In this document: piece by piece, positions 18,976-29,886 of the stretch
Layout of the letters: each line of letters begins with the position of its first letter
Position numbering within the stretch: position 1 is the first letter of the stretch
Assembly (NCBI RefSeq): GCF_014200015.1
Contig: NZ_JACHOT010000001.1
Location: forward strand, 1,488,001-1,552,000
DNA from: Aminobacter niigataensis
GTDB lineage: Bacteria; Pseudomonadota; Alphaproteobacteria; Rhizobiales; Rhizobiaceae
DNA: 64,000 bases
Direction: 5' to 3'
The notes under the pieces: model-generated
What the model was told of the DNA's origin: nothing
Databases searched by the model: none
Seen by the model: only the letters and a program-made list of their open reading frames with translations
Made by a program: the position numbers and the translations under genes

Positions 18976-19719
18976 TCAAGTCTTGGGATGAGACGCGCTG
19001 AACCTGGTCAGTTCACGCGAATAGGGGTCCTGCAGTTCGCCACGCTTGAGCTGGTCAACGCTGGCGACCTCCACGACCCGGCCGTGGCGCATGACGGCAA
19101 GGCGATCGCACAGGAACGAAACGACGGGAAGATTGTGGGTGACCATCAGATAGGTCAGCCCCTGCTCGCGGCGCAAGCGCTTGAGCAGGTTGAGGATTTC
19201 TGCCTGCACCGACACGTCGAGCGCCGAAGTCGGCTCGTCGAGCAACAGCAGTTTGGGCTTGAGGATCAGGGCGCGGGCAATAGCGACGCGCTGGCGCTGG
19301 CCGCCCGAAAGCTGGTGCGGGAAGCGGAAGCGGAAACGCCGGTCGAGGCCGACCGACTGCATCACCTCGTCGACGCGCGCACCGCTGTCACCGACGCCGT
19401 GGATGGCCAGCGGCTCGCTCAGCGTCGCATCGACAGTCTTGCGCGGGTGCAGCGAGCCGTATGGATCCTGGAACACCATCTGGCACTGCCTGGCGAAACC
19501 GCGGTCGATGCCCGGCGTGCGGGCGTGGCCGAAGGCGGTGATGGAGCCGGTCCAGCTCCTGGCCATGCCGGCGATGGCCTTGAGCACGGTGGTCTTGCCC
19601 GAGCCGCTTTCGCCAACGAGCGCGAAGCTCTCGCCCTCGGCAACGTCGAAGCCGATGCCGTGAGTGACCTTCGAATCGCCGTAGGAGATGTCGAGGTTTT
19701 CGATCTTCAGCGCGCTCAT
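18976..19719 (-). CDS. Peptide ABC transporter ATP-binding subunit (DppF/OppF-like)
   Basis: This 247-residue ATPase carries Walker A GESGSGKTTVLKA at about residue 36, the signature LSGGQRQRVAIARAL at about 150, and Walker B KLLLLDEPTSALD. The start MSALKIENLD shares ATGA with the preceding ATPase gene; the longer open frame upstream is shadow. It pairs with the second ATPase to drive uptake by the two permeases of the same operon. Confidence 0.93.
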   Translation of the reverse strand: MSALKIENLDISYGDSKVTHGIGFDVAEGESFALVGESGSGKTTVLKAIAGMARSWTGSITAFGHARTPGIDRGFARQCQMVFQDPYGSLHPRKTVDATLSEPLAIHGVGDSGARVDEVMQSVGLDRRFRFRFPHQLSGGQRQRVAIARALILKPKLLLLDEPTSALDVSVQAEILNLLKRLRREQGLTYLMVTHNLPVVSFLCDRLAVMRHGRVVEVASVDQLKRGELQDPYSRELTRFSASHPKT

Positions 19720-20546
19720 GTCGAAGCCTCGTCGCGTTGCAGGACAGGCAGCTCTTCGCGATCCTCGTCGAGACGCGGGATCGAGGCGAGCAGGCCGCGC
19801 GTGTAGGGATGCTTGGCATTGCGGAGTTCGCCCGCGACGCATTCCTCCACCACCTCGCCGCCGCGCATCACCAGGATGCGGTCGCAATAGGCCGAGACCA
19901 GGTCAAGGTCGTGGCTGATCAGGATCAGGCCCATGCCCTTACGCTTGACCAGGTCGTCGATGATCTCGAGCACCTGGGCCTGGACAGAGACGTCGAGGGC
20001 CGATGTCGGCTCGTCGGCGATGAGCAGGTCCGGCTCGGGGATGAGCATCATGGCAATCATGACGCGCTGGCCCATGCCGCCCGACACTTCGTGCGGGTAG
20101 AGGCCGAGCACGCGCTCGGGGTCGTTGATGCGCACGGCTTCCAGCATGGCGAGCGTGCGGCCCCTGATATCGGCACGGCCGAGCTTCTGGTGGGTCAGCA
20201 GCGCCTCGGCGATCTGGTCGCCGATGGTCATGACAGGGTTCAGCGAGAATTTCGGGTCCTGCATGACCATGGAAATGCGAGCGCCGCGGATAGAGCGCAT
20301 CTGCCGTTCCGATTGGGCGAGCAGGTCAATGCCGTCGAAGCGCAGCTTGTCGGCGGTGACCTTGCCGGGCGCACGGATCAGCCGCAGGATCGAGCGGCCG
20401 GTCATGGACTTGCCGGAGCCGCTTTCGCCGACGATGCCGAGGCGTTCGCGGCCGAGCGTGAGCGACAGGCCCTTGACCACGTCGATCGGACCCCGCGCGG
20501 TCGGGAAGGTGACCCGCAGGTTCTCGATTTCAAGCAAGGCGCTCAT
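19716..20546 (-). CDS. Peptide ABC transporter ATP-binding subunit (DppD/OppD-like)
   Basis: This 276-residue ATPase has Walker A GESGSGKSMTGRSILRL, Walker B DLLIADEPTSALDVSVQAQV, and MVMQDPKFSLNPVMTIGDQI, characteristic of the OppD branch. The signature region reads VSGGMGQRVMIAMML, a slight departure from the usual SGGMRQR form. It overlaps both neighbours by four bases, giving a tight permease-permease-ATPase-ATPase operon. Confidence 0.93.
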   Translation of the reverse strand: MSALLEIENLRVTFPTARGPIDVVKGLSLTLGRERLGIVGESGSGKSMTGRSILRLIRAPGKVTADKLRFDGIDLLAQSERQMRSIRGARISMVMQDPKFSLNPVMTIGDQIAEALLTHQKLGRADIRGRTLAMLEAVRINDPERVLGLYPHEVSGGMGQRVMIAMMLIPEPDLLIADEPTSALDVSVQAQVLEIIDDLVKRKGMGLILISHDLDLVSAYCDRILVMRGGEVVEECVAGELRNAKHPYTRGLLASIPRLDEDREELPVLQRDEAST

Positions 20547-21448
20547 TGGCGGTCTCCATGCTTGGGGTCGAGCACATCGCGCAGGCCGTCTCCGAGGAAG
20601 CAGAAGCCGAGGCTGACGATGACAATGGCAAAGCCGGGCATGGTCGCCACCCACCACTGGTCGAGGATGAAGGAACGGCCGCGCGAGATCATCGCACCCC
20701 ATTCGGGCAACGGCGGCTGCGCGCCGAGGCCAATGAAGCCGAGGCCGGCGGCGGTCAGGATGATGCCTGCCATATCGAGCGTGACGCGAATGATCATCGA
20801 CGAGGTGCACAGCGGCAGGATGTGGTTGACGATGACGCGCAAGGACGAGGCACCCTGCAGCTCGACCGCGGCGACGAATTCCGAGTTGCGAATGGTCAAC
20901 GTCTCGGCACGGGCGATGCGGGCATAGCCGGGCCAGGTGGCGATCGCGATGGCGATGATGGCGTTCTGGATGCCAGGCCCGAGGGCCGCGACGAAGGCCA
21001 GCGCCAGGATCAGTTTCGGCATCGACAGGAAGATATCGGTGATGCCCATCAGGATGCGGTCGGTCCAGCCGCCGAAATAGCCGGCGACGGCGCCGATGAC
21101 GAGGCCGACGGGCGCGGCAAGAACGGCCACCAGCGCCACGATCATCAGGGTGATGCGCGCGCCATAAACGACGCGGCTCCAGATGTCCCGGCCGAGCTCA
21201 TCAGTGCCCATCCAGTTTTCGGCGCTCGGCGGTTTGAGCCGGTTGGCAAGATCCTGGCCGATGGGCGAATGCGTGGCGATCCACGGCGCGAACAGCGCGA
21301 CCAGGATCAGCGTCAGCACGATGATCGCGCCGACCATCGCCAACGGGTTGCGCGCCAGCGCGCGGCTCAGCCGGTAGCTGCGGCCGAGACGCGCCTGCAG
21401 GCGCGAGGACGGCGAATCGTCGAGAAGCCAGTCACGTGTCGTCGCCAT
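20543..21448 (-). CDS. Peptide ABC transporter permease (DppC/OppC-like)
   Basis: This 301-residue inner-membrane protein has the OppC N-terminal signature (LSRALARNPLAMVGAIIVLT), then GTDELGRDIWSRVVYGARI and the EAA-loop motif ASSLRVIVNHILPLC. Five to six membrane spans are apparent. The start MATTRDWLLD shares one base with the dppB-like stop. It forms the translocation pore with the DppB-like subunit. Confidence 0.92.
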   Translation of the reverse strand: MATTRDWLLDDSPSSRLQARLGRSYRLSRALARNPLAMVGAIIVLTLILVALFAPWIATHSPIGQDLANRLKPPSAENWMGTDELGRDIWSRVVYGARITLMIVALVAVLAAPVGLVIGAVAGYFGGWTDRILMGITDIFLSMPKLILALAFVAALGPGIQNAIIAIAIATWPGYARIARAETLTIRNSEFVAAVELQGASSLRVIVNHILPLCTSSMIIRVTLDMAGIILTAAGLGFIGLGAQPPLPEWGAMISRGRSFILDQWWVATMPGFAIVIVSLGFCFLGDGLRDVLDPKHGDRQ

Positions 21449-22536
21449 CAGCGTGCCCTCGGGTCGAGGACGCGGTAGAGCACGTCCGAAATCTTGTTGA
21501 TGCCGATGAAGACCGCGCCGATGACCAGCGTCGAGCCGAGCACGGCGTTCATGTCGGCGTTGAGCAGCGCCGTGGTCAGGTAATTGCCGATGCCGGGCCA
21601 GGAAAAGACGGTCTCGATCATCACCGACCCTTCGAGCAGACCGGCATAGGACAGGCCGATGACGGTGATCAGCGGCACAAGGATCGGACGGAAGGCATGG
21701 CGCCACAGCACCAGCCGCTCCGACACGCCCTTGACGCGGGCGGTGGTGACATATTCCTGCGCCAGCTGGTCGAGCATGAAGGAACGCGTCATGCGGGCGA
21801 TGTATGCCAGGCTGAAGAAGCCGAGCACGGCTGCCGGCAATGCGATGTGCGAGAGCGCATTGAAGAAGATATCGGTCTCACCGGCAATCAGGCTGTCGAT
21901 GAGGATCAGGCCCGTCACCGGGTCGACCATGCCGTCATAGAAGATGTCGAGCCGGCCGGGGCCACCGACCCATTGCAACTTGGCATAGAACAGCGCGAGA
22001 CCGACAAGGCCGAGCCAGAAGGCCGGCACCGAATAGCCGAGCAAGCCGACGACTCGGATGACCTGATCGACGAGGCTGCCCTGGCGGCTGGCGGCATAGA
22101 CACCCATCGGCACGCCCAAAAGCACGCCGATGATGATGCCGAGCGTGGCCATCTCGAGGGTCGCCGGGAAGACGCGGGCCAGGTCCTCGGCCACGGGCTT
22201 GCCTGTCGACACCGAAATACCGAGGTCGCCCGTCAGGACATTGCCGACATAGTGGAAGAACTGCACGATCAGCGGCTTGTCGAGGCCCATCTCGATGCGC
22301 GCGGCCTCATAGACGGCGCGCGGGGCCCTATCGCCGACGACGGCGAGCACCGGATCGATCGGCACGACGCGGCCGATGAAGAAGGTGATGGCCAGGAGGC
22401 CGAGGAAGGTGAATGCGACGGCGACGAGGACGCCAAGCACGCTCTTCAGCGTTTTCCAGGCATGCCGCGCATTGCGCGACGAGCCGCCGGGCCCTGTTGG
22501 AAGCGCCTGAGCGGCGGAGTCGATTTCTGATGCCAC
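21448..22536 (-). CDS. Peptide ABC transporter permease (DppB/OppB-like)
   Basis: This protein of about 360 residues has FFIGRVVPIDPVLAVVGDRA, ARIEMGLDKPLIVQFFHYVG and the EAA motif YVTTARVKGVSERLVLWRHA, then LLEGSVMIETVFSWPGIGNY, all DppB-family features. The start is uncertain: GTG at 22536 is my choice, and an ATG at 22581 would add 15 residues lying closer to the operator repeats. First gene of the minus-strand operon, divergent from the XRE-cupin regulator. Confidence 0.9.
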   Translation of the reverse strand: MASEIDSAAQALPTGPGGSSRNARHAWKTLKSVLGVLVAVAFTFLGLLAITFFIGRVVPIDPVLAVVGDRAPRAVYEAARIEMGLDKPLIVQFFHYVGNVLTGDLGISVSTGKPVAEDLARVFPATLEMATLGIIIGVLLGVPMGVYAASRQGSLVDQVIRVVGLLGYSVPAFWLGLVGLALFYAKLQWVGGPGRLDIFYDGMVDPVTGLILIDSLIAGETDIFFNALSHIALPAAVLGFFSLAYIARMTRSFMLDQLAQEYVTTARVKGVSERLVLWRHAFRPILVPLITVIGLSYAGLLEGSVMIETVFSWPGIGNYLTTALLNADMNAVLGSTLVIGAVFIGINKISDVLYRVLDPRAR

Positions 22537-22595
22537 GCGGTGTCTGTTCCTACCACATTGGCCGCGCTGCGAATGCGGCACGGATGTTGTCTGTC

Positions 22596-22666
22596 GAGCA
22601 AAATTCCACTTGGACTATACAAATAATTTTGCTTAGATCAAAAAAATTTTGATGGGAGCAAAATTC
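22596..22666. promoter_or_regulatory. Divergent operator: three AGCAAAATT repeats plus a palindrome
   Basis: The AT-rich gap between the divergent genes contains GAGCAAAATTC at 22596-22606 and again at 22656-22666, exactly 60 bases apart, with an inverted copy AATTTTGCT at 22625-22633. A perfect palindrome, ATCAAAA-AAA-TTTTGAT, lies at 22637-22653. The repeats overlap the expected promoters of both operons and the regulator start region. They are the likely binding sites of the adjacent XRE-cupin protein. Confidence 0.72.
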
Positions 22667-23323
22667 AGCGTGTCCTCCGAGGCCAGCAAGAACGCGACGG
22701 CGAGCCAGCCAAAGGTGGGTGCGCTGATCCGTGCACGCCGTCGCCAGCTGTCGCTGACACTGCAGGAATTGTGCGATGCGGCGGGCATTTCCGTCGGTTA
22801 TCTCAGCCAGGTCGAACGCGATCATGCTACCCCGTCGCTGGGCACCCTCGCCCAGCTCGCCCGCAGCCTCGACGTGGCTGTGGATTATTTCATCGCCACC
22901 CCCTCGATGGAGGACGGGCTGACCCGCGCCGACCAGCGCAACCGCTTCTCGGTCGACGGATCGTCGATCGTCTACGAGCGTATCGCCGCCGACTTTACCG
23001 GCAATGTGTTGTCCTCCTTCATCCTCAATGTTCCGCCAGGCTATCGCTCCGAGACGGTCAGCCACGAGGGCGAGGAAATCCTGTTCATCCTCGAAGGCTC
23101 GATCACTCAGCGCCTCGAGGACGACGAGATGGTGCTTACGGCCGGCGACAGCCTGCATTTCCGCGGCAATCGTCCGCATTCATGGTCCAACGACACGGAC
23201 AAATTCGCGCGCATGCTCTGGACCGGCACCTTGCCGATGTTCAGGTCACGCACGGAGCATCCGGCCCTGCGCGGTTCACGGGCCGAGACAAAGAAACCGG
23301 GAACCAAAAAGGAGAGAAAATGA
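22652..23323 (+). CDS. XRE-family regulator with C-terminal cupin sensor domain
   Basis: This protein of about 223 residues has an N-terminal helix-turn-helix (GALIRARRRQLSLTLQELCD, then ISVGYLSQVERDHATPSLGT) and a C-terminal cupin domain (about 110-190, with PPGYRSETVSHEGEEILFIL and GDSLHFRGNRPHSW). This class typically senses small amine or amino-acid metabolites and controls the adjacent catabolic genes. The GTG at 22670, 11 bases after GGGAG, may be the true start rather than ATG 22652. Its stop overlaps the binding-protein ATG, so it is co-transcribed with that gene. Confidence 0.9.
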   Translation: MGAKFSVSSEASKNATASQPKVGALIRARRRQLSLTLQELCDAAGISVGYLSQVERDHATPSLGTLAQLARSLDVAVDYFIATPSMEDGLTRADQRNRFSVDGSSIVYERIAADFTGNVLSSFILNVPPGYRSETVSHEGEEILFILEGSITQRLEDDEMVLTAGDSLHFRGNRPHSWSNDTDKFARMLWTGTLPMFRSRTEHPALRGSRAETKKPGTKKERK

Positions 23324-24915
23324 TGAAACTGTTCAAAGCCGCGCTGCTTGCGGCGGCGCTGGCCATGCCGATGACGCCGGCAATCAGTCTGGCCGCTACG
23401 CCGGCCGACATTCTCGTGGTGGCGCAGAACATCGACGACATCGTCAGCATCGACCCGGCAGAGGCCTACGAGTTCTCGTCGGGCGAATATGTCGCCCAGA
23501 CCTATGACCGTCTCGTCCAGTACGACGCCGCCGACACCAAGACGCTGGCCGCCGGCCTCGCCAAGGAATGGGCAGCCGACGACGCCTCCAAGACCATCAC
23601 GTTCACGCTGCGCGACGGCGTCAAGTTCACCTCCGGCAATCCCCTGCGCGCCGAAGACGTGGTCTACTCGTGGAAGCGCGTCATCGTGCTCAACAAGGCG
23701 CCCGCCTTCATCCTGACCCAGCTCGGCTGGACGCCGGAAAACTTCGATTCCATGGTCAAGACCGACGGCAACAAGGTCGTGGTCAAGTATGAGGGCGATT
23801 TCGCATCGGCCTTCGTGCTCAACGTCCTCGCAGCCCGCCCCGCTTCGGTGGTCGACGCGGTCACGCTGCAGGCCAACGAGACCAATGGCGACATGGGCAA
23901 TGGCTGGCTGAAGTCCAATTCGGCAGGATCTGGCCCGTTCGTGCTGAAGACCTTCCGTCCGGGCGAACTGATCAACTTGACGGCCAATGCCGAGTATTTC
24001 AACGGCGCACCCGCGATCAAGGGTGTCATCATCCGCCACGTCGCCGAAGCGGCGACCCAGCAGCTGCTGCTGGAATCGGGTGACGTAGACATGGCCAAGA
24101 ACCTGACGTCGGACCAGATCGCGACAATCGCTGGCAAGGATACGCTGATCACCGAGACCTATCCGCAGGCGGCCGTGCACTTCCTGTCGTTCAACCAGAA
24201 GGACGAGGCCCTGCAGCCGGAAGCCGTGTGGGATGCCGCGCGCTACCTGGTCAACTACAAGGGCATGACCGATACCTTCCTGAAGGGCCAGATGCAGACC
24301 CACCAGGCCTTCTGGCCCTCGGGCTTCCCCGGCTCGCTCGACGAGACGCCCTACACCTACGATCCGGCCAAAGCCAAGCAGATCCTGGCCGATGCCGGCA
24401 TCAAGACGCCGATCACCGTCACGCTCGACGTCATCAACTCGACGCCGTTTACCGACATGGCGCAGTCGCTGCAGGCAAGCTTCGCGGAAGCCGGCATCAA
24501 CTTCGAGATCATCCCGGGCACCGGCTCGCAGGTGATCACCAAGTACCGCGCCCGCACCCACGAGGCGATGCTGCTGTACTGGGGCCCCGACTTCATGGAC
24601 CCGCACTCCAACGCCAAGGCGTTCGCCTACAACGAGGACAACTCGGACGACCACTATCAGTCGACCACCACGTGGCGGAACGGCTGGGCTGTGCCGGAAG
24701 AGCTGAACAAGGCGACCAAGACAGCACTCGCCGAGCCTGACCAGGCCAAGCGCAGCGCGATGTATGTCGACTTGCAGAAGAAAGTGCAGGAGAAGTCGCC
24801 GATCGTCATCATGTTCCAGGCGGCGACCCAAGTGGCGCGTGCGAAGAACGTCGAAGGCTACGTCAACGGCGCAACCTCCGACTTCGTCTACTACCGCCTC
24901 GTCAAGAAGAACTGA
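23320..24915 (+). CDS. Peptide ABC transporter substrate-binding protein (SBP family 5)
   Basis: This 531-residue secreted protein has a clear signal peptide (KLFKAALLAAALAMPMTPA, cleavage after ISLAA). Family-5 motifs include SIDPAEAYEFSSGEYVAQTY, WAADDASKTITFTLRDGVKF and YSWKRVIVLN. It binds peptides or related solutes in the periplasm for the permeases encoded divergently. The ATG overlaps the regulator stop; the adjacent ATG at 23323 has better spacing from GGAGAG. A GC hairpin follows the stop, which fits a highly expressed binding protein within an operon. Confidence 0.94.
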   Translation: MMKLFKAALLAAALAMPMTPAISLAATPADILVVAQNIDDIVSIDPAEAYEFSSGEYVAQTYDRLVQYDAADTKTLAAGLAKEWAADDASKTITFTLRDGVKFTSGNPLRAEDVVYSWKRVIVLNKAPAFILTQLGWTPENFDSMVKTDGNKVVVKYEGDFASAFVLNVLAARPASVVDAVTLQANETNGDMGNGWLKSNSAGSGPFVLKTFRPGELINLTANAEYFNGAPAIKGVIIRHVAEAATQQLLLESGDVDMAKNLTSDQIATIAGKDTLITETYPQAAVHFLSFNQKDEALQPEAVWDAARYLVNYKGMTDTFLKGQMQTHQAFWPSGFPGSLDETPYTYDPAKAKQILADAGIKTPITVTLDVINSTPFTDMAQSLQASFAEAGINFEIIPGTGSQVITKYRARTHEAMLLYWGPDFMDPHSNAKAFAYNEDNSDDHYQSTTTWRNGWAVPEELNKATKTALAEPDQAKRSAMYVDLQKKVQEKSPIVIMFQAATQVARAKNVEGYVNGATSDFVYYRLVKKN

Positions 24916-24934
24916 CCTGACGGCCTGAACTTCA

Positions 24935-24959
24935 GGGACCGCCCATCAAGGGCGGTCCC
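24935..24959 (+). promoter_or_regulatory. Intercistronic hairpin after the binding-protein gene
   Basis: GGGACCGCCC and GGGCGGTCCC form a perfect 10-bp stem with an ATCAA loop. No T-tract follows, so it is more likely an mRNA-stabilising or attenuating hairpin than a full terminator. It lies between the binding-protein and M24 peptidase genes. Confidence 0.6.
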
Positions 24960-24990
24960 ATCCCTCCCCCAATCCCAAAGGCAAAAGACA

Positions 24991-26085
24991 ATGTACGAAG
25001 AGCGGATGGCGCGGTTGCGCGAACGCATGGCTGAAACCGGGACCGACCTTGTGATCGTCGGCCCCTCCTCGCACCTTGTCTGGCTCACCGGCATGTCGCC
25101 ACATGGCGACGAACGCCCCGTGCTGCTGATCGTCTCCAGGGACCATGCTGGCTTCCTGATGCCGGCGCTCAATGTCGACAGCCAGCGCCCGTTCACCAAG
25201 CTGCCCTTCTATCCCTGGACCGATGCGGATGGTCCCGGTGCCGCGCTCGCCAAGCTTCTCAAGGATTGCGGCGCCAACCGCGACAGCCTCAAGATCGCAC
25301 TCGACGAGACCATGCGCGCCGATTTCGCACTGCTGGTTATCGACGCCCTGCCCGGTGCTGCCCGCGGCTTCCTCACCGATACGGTAAGCTTCCTGCGCGG
25401 CCAGAAGGACGAGGCGGAATACGCGCTGCTGAAGATGAATGCCGTCCTCAATGACGGTGCCATGAAGGCCGGCTTCGCCGCGCTGAGAGAAGGCGTGACC
25501 GAGCTCGAAGTCGCCCGGGCGATCCGCGACTTCTACGCAGCAAACGGCGCCACGGGAGAATTCGTCAGCGTCTGCTTCGGCGAGAACGGCGCTTTCCCGC
25601 ATCATCATACCGGCGATCGCAAGCTCAGGGCGAACGAGGCCGTGCTGATCGACATCGGCGGCCGCAAGGACGGATATCCCTCCGACATGACCCGCATCGG
25701 CGTGTTCGGCGACAAGCCCGAAGGTTTTGACGAAGTGCACGGCGTGCTCGAACGCGCAGTCCAGGCAGCGATCGCCGTCGCCAAGCCAGGCGTCGCCGCC
25801 AAGGAGGTCGACAAGGCCGCACGCGACGTCATTACCGCTGCCGGCTATGGCGATTTCTTCCTGCACCGGACCGGGCACGGCCTTGGCATCGACATTCACG
25901 AGCCGCCCTACATCACCGGCACGTCGGAAACGATCCTTCGCGAAGGCAACGTCTTCTCGATCGAACCCGGCATCTACCTGCAGGGCCGGTTCGGCCTTCG
26001 CCTCGAGGAGATCGTCATCCTGCGCGGCAATCGTGCCGAGGTGCTGTCCGACCTGCCGCGCGAGGCGTTCATGGTCAAGGCCTGA
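24991..26085 (+). CDS. M24 family metallopeptidase (Xaa-Pro aminopeptidase-like)
   Basis: This 364-residue protein has an N-terminal creatinase-like domain (residues 1-130) and a C-terminal pita-bread domain. The dinuclear-metal ligands are visible: DIGGRKDGYPSDMTR (two Asp), HRTGHGLGIDIHE (His), VFSIEPGIYL (Glu) and LRLEEIVIL (Glu). No signal peptide is present, so it acts in the cytoplasm. Its position after the binding protein suggests it hydrolyses the imported peptide or amide. The exact substrate cannot be read; Xaa-Pro peptidase, creatinase-like and related activities share this fold. Confidence 0.9.
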   Translation: MYEERMARLRERMAETGTDLVIVGPSSHLVWLTGMSPHGDERPVLLIVSRDHAGFLMPALNVDSQRPFTKLPFYPWTDADGPGAALAKLLKDCGANRDSLKIALDETMRADFALLVIDALPGAARGFLTDTVSFLRGQKDEAEYALLKMNAVLNDGAMKAGFAALREGVTELEVARAIRDFYAANGATGEFVSVCFGENGAFPHHHTGDRKLRANEAVLIDIGGRKDGYPSDMTRIGVFGDKPEGFDEVHGVLERAVQAAIAVAKPGVAAKEVDKAARDVITAAGYGDFFLHRTGHGLGIDIHEPPYITGTSETILREGNVFSIEPGIYLQGRFGLRLEEIVILRGNRAEVLSDLPREAFMVKA

Positions 26086-26109
26086 GCCTAACCTGCCTGG
26101 AGCATGACG

Positions 26110-26137
26110 AAAGGGCCGCTACAGCGGCCCTTTTTGT
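26110..26137 (+). terminator. Rho-independent terminator of the peptide operon
   Basis: AAGGGCCGCT and AGCGGCCCTT form a stem with a very short loop followed by TTTTTGTT. It lies 25 bases after the M24 peptidase stop. Confidence 0.85.
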
Positions 26138-26251
26138 TGAGCTGCCCTGCCGCCCCCGCCAGCTTCAGACACCCGGCCGGCATACTTTTCAACCGCCGAG
26201 CGCGGATGATATCGTCTCAACCAGCAGCCTGAATTGGCGTTGGAGGGGACT

Positions 26252-26671
26252 GTGCGTTCTTTGCTCTTGGCGGTGGCCGCCTTGATCTCCGTCGATGCCA
26301 GTGCGGCGGAACAGTCTTTCCCGACCGATGGCGGAGTGATCTATTTCAACATGCCCTCAGGCAATGTCGGCTGCCAGTACACGCCGGCAGGCGGCTCAGA
26401 CGTCTACATGCCCGAGGATGGCGGCCCCGAACTCGGCTGCGACCGCATTGAGCCGACCTATCAGCGTTTCATCCTCGGCAAGGCCGGCAAGGCCAAGCGC
26501 TACCAGAATGTCGGTGACACCGGCTGCTGCGACGGCTCGCACACGCTCGAATACGGCAACAGCTGGAAGAAGGGGCCATTCAGCTGCGAGGCGACCAAGG
26601 CCGGGCTGAGCTGCACCCGCAAGGACGGCCACGGCTTCTTCATCAGCCGGTCGAAGACCGAGATCTACTGA
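26252..26671 (+). CDS. Secreted DUF6636-like protein
   Basis: This 139-residue protein starts at a GTG with an excellent ribosome binding site (GGAGGGG) three bases upstream; a TTG at 26234 is less likely. It has a signal peptide (LLLAVAALISVDASA, then AEQSFPTDGG). The mature domain shows NMPSGNVGCQY and several cysteines that probably form disulfides (GCDRIEP, GCCDGS, FSCEATKAGLSC), a pattern I associate with DUF6636. Function unknown. Convergent with the hup gene, sharing a bidirectional terminator. Confidence 0.78.
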   Translation: MRSLLLAVAALISVDASAAEQSFPTDGGVIYFNMPSGNVGCQYTPAGGSDVYMPEDGGPELGCDRIEPTYQRFILGKAGKAKRYQNVGDTGCCDGSHTLEYGNSWKKGPFSCEATKAGLSCTRKDGHGFFISRSKTEIY

Positions 26672-26694
26672 TCGTCCGCACGCGCAGGCAAAAG

Positions 26695-26720
26695 AAAAGC
26701 CGGGCGAGCCCGGCTTTTCA
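26695..26720. terminator. Bidirectional terminator between the DUF6636-like gene and hup
   Basis: AAAAGCCGGGC and GCCCGGCTTTT form an 11-bp inverted repeat with A and T runs on both sides, serving the two convergent genes. Confidence 0.8.
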
Positions 26721-26744
26721 GTCATTGCGTCGGCAAGAAAGCGA

Positions 26745-27017
26745 TCAGTTGACCGCGTCCTTGAGGCCCTTGCCAGCCGAGAACTTCGGCACCGTACGGG
26801 CCGGAATCTTCACTTCCGCGCCGGTCTGCGGGTTGCGGCCGGTGGACTCCGCACGTTTTGACACGGTGAAATTTCCGAAACCGACAAGCCGGACATCGCC
26901 GCCACCCTTCAGTTCGCCGGTGATGACGGAGAACACTGCATCAACGGCGGACTGCGCATCGCCCTTGGACAGCTTGGCAGCCTCAGCGACGGCGGACACT
27001 AGTTCGTTCTTGTTCAT
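26745..27017 (-). CDS. hupB: DNA-binding protein HU
   Basis: This 90-residue protein is a complete HU: MNKNELVSAVAEAAKLSKGD at the N-terminus, VRLVGFGNFTVSKRAEST and the DNA-binding arm GRNPQTGAEVKIPARTVPKF. HU dimers bend and compact DNA without sequence specificity. It sits just downstream of lon in the same direction, a common arrangement in proteobacteria, but a terminator lies between them, so it probably has its own promoter. Confidence 0.95.
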   Translation of the reverse strand: MNKNELVSAVAEAAKLSKGDAQSAVDAVFSVITGELKGGGDVRLVGFGNFTVSKRAESTGRNPQTGAEVKIPARTVPKFSAGKGLKDAVN

Positions 27018-27144
27018 TCAAATTCCCTTCCATGAGAAAACCGGGACATAGACTCAGCCGGTAGGACACGGACTTTAGAAAGAAGCTTTGGCACAACCAA
27101 GTCGAAAAGGCTCACAAAGCCCGGAATTCCGCGCTTTTTCACAT

Positions 27145-27177
27145 GAAAAAGCCGGGCGCGAGCCCGGCTTTTTTGTT
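27145..27177 (-). terminator. Terminator downstream of lon
   Basis: AAAAAGCCGGGC and GCCCGGCTTTTTT form a stem with a GC-rich loop and T-runs on both strands. It lies 24 bases beyond the lon stop and upstream of hup. Confidence 0.8.
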
Positions 27178-27200
27178 TTCTGTGCAACTTTAGATGCAGC

Positions 27201-29615
<2,415 letters not shown>

Positions 29616-29886
29616 TGTCCAACCTTTCATATCGCGGCCGCGCAGGGCCAACCGCGAATCTCATATTAACGACCATGGACGGTTCCGCCTACCGCCGATT
29701 ACCGCGCGGCATTACAGCACGAAAGCCAACCCATCGCCTCTTCTCCGTTAGTTGGAGTTTCGCCGGGTAAACATCAAGGCCAAACACGCTGCAGTGTAGG
29801 GGGCCGGGATCGGCGGAGTTCCAAATGCCGAACGGCGCCGCTGGGGCGCCGTTCGCTGGAGCGGTTGATAGGGAAACGGCCAAGCC

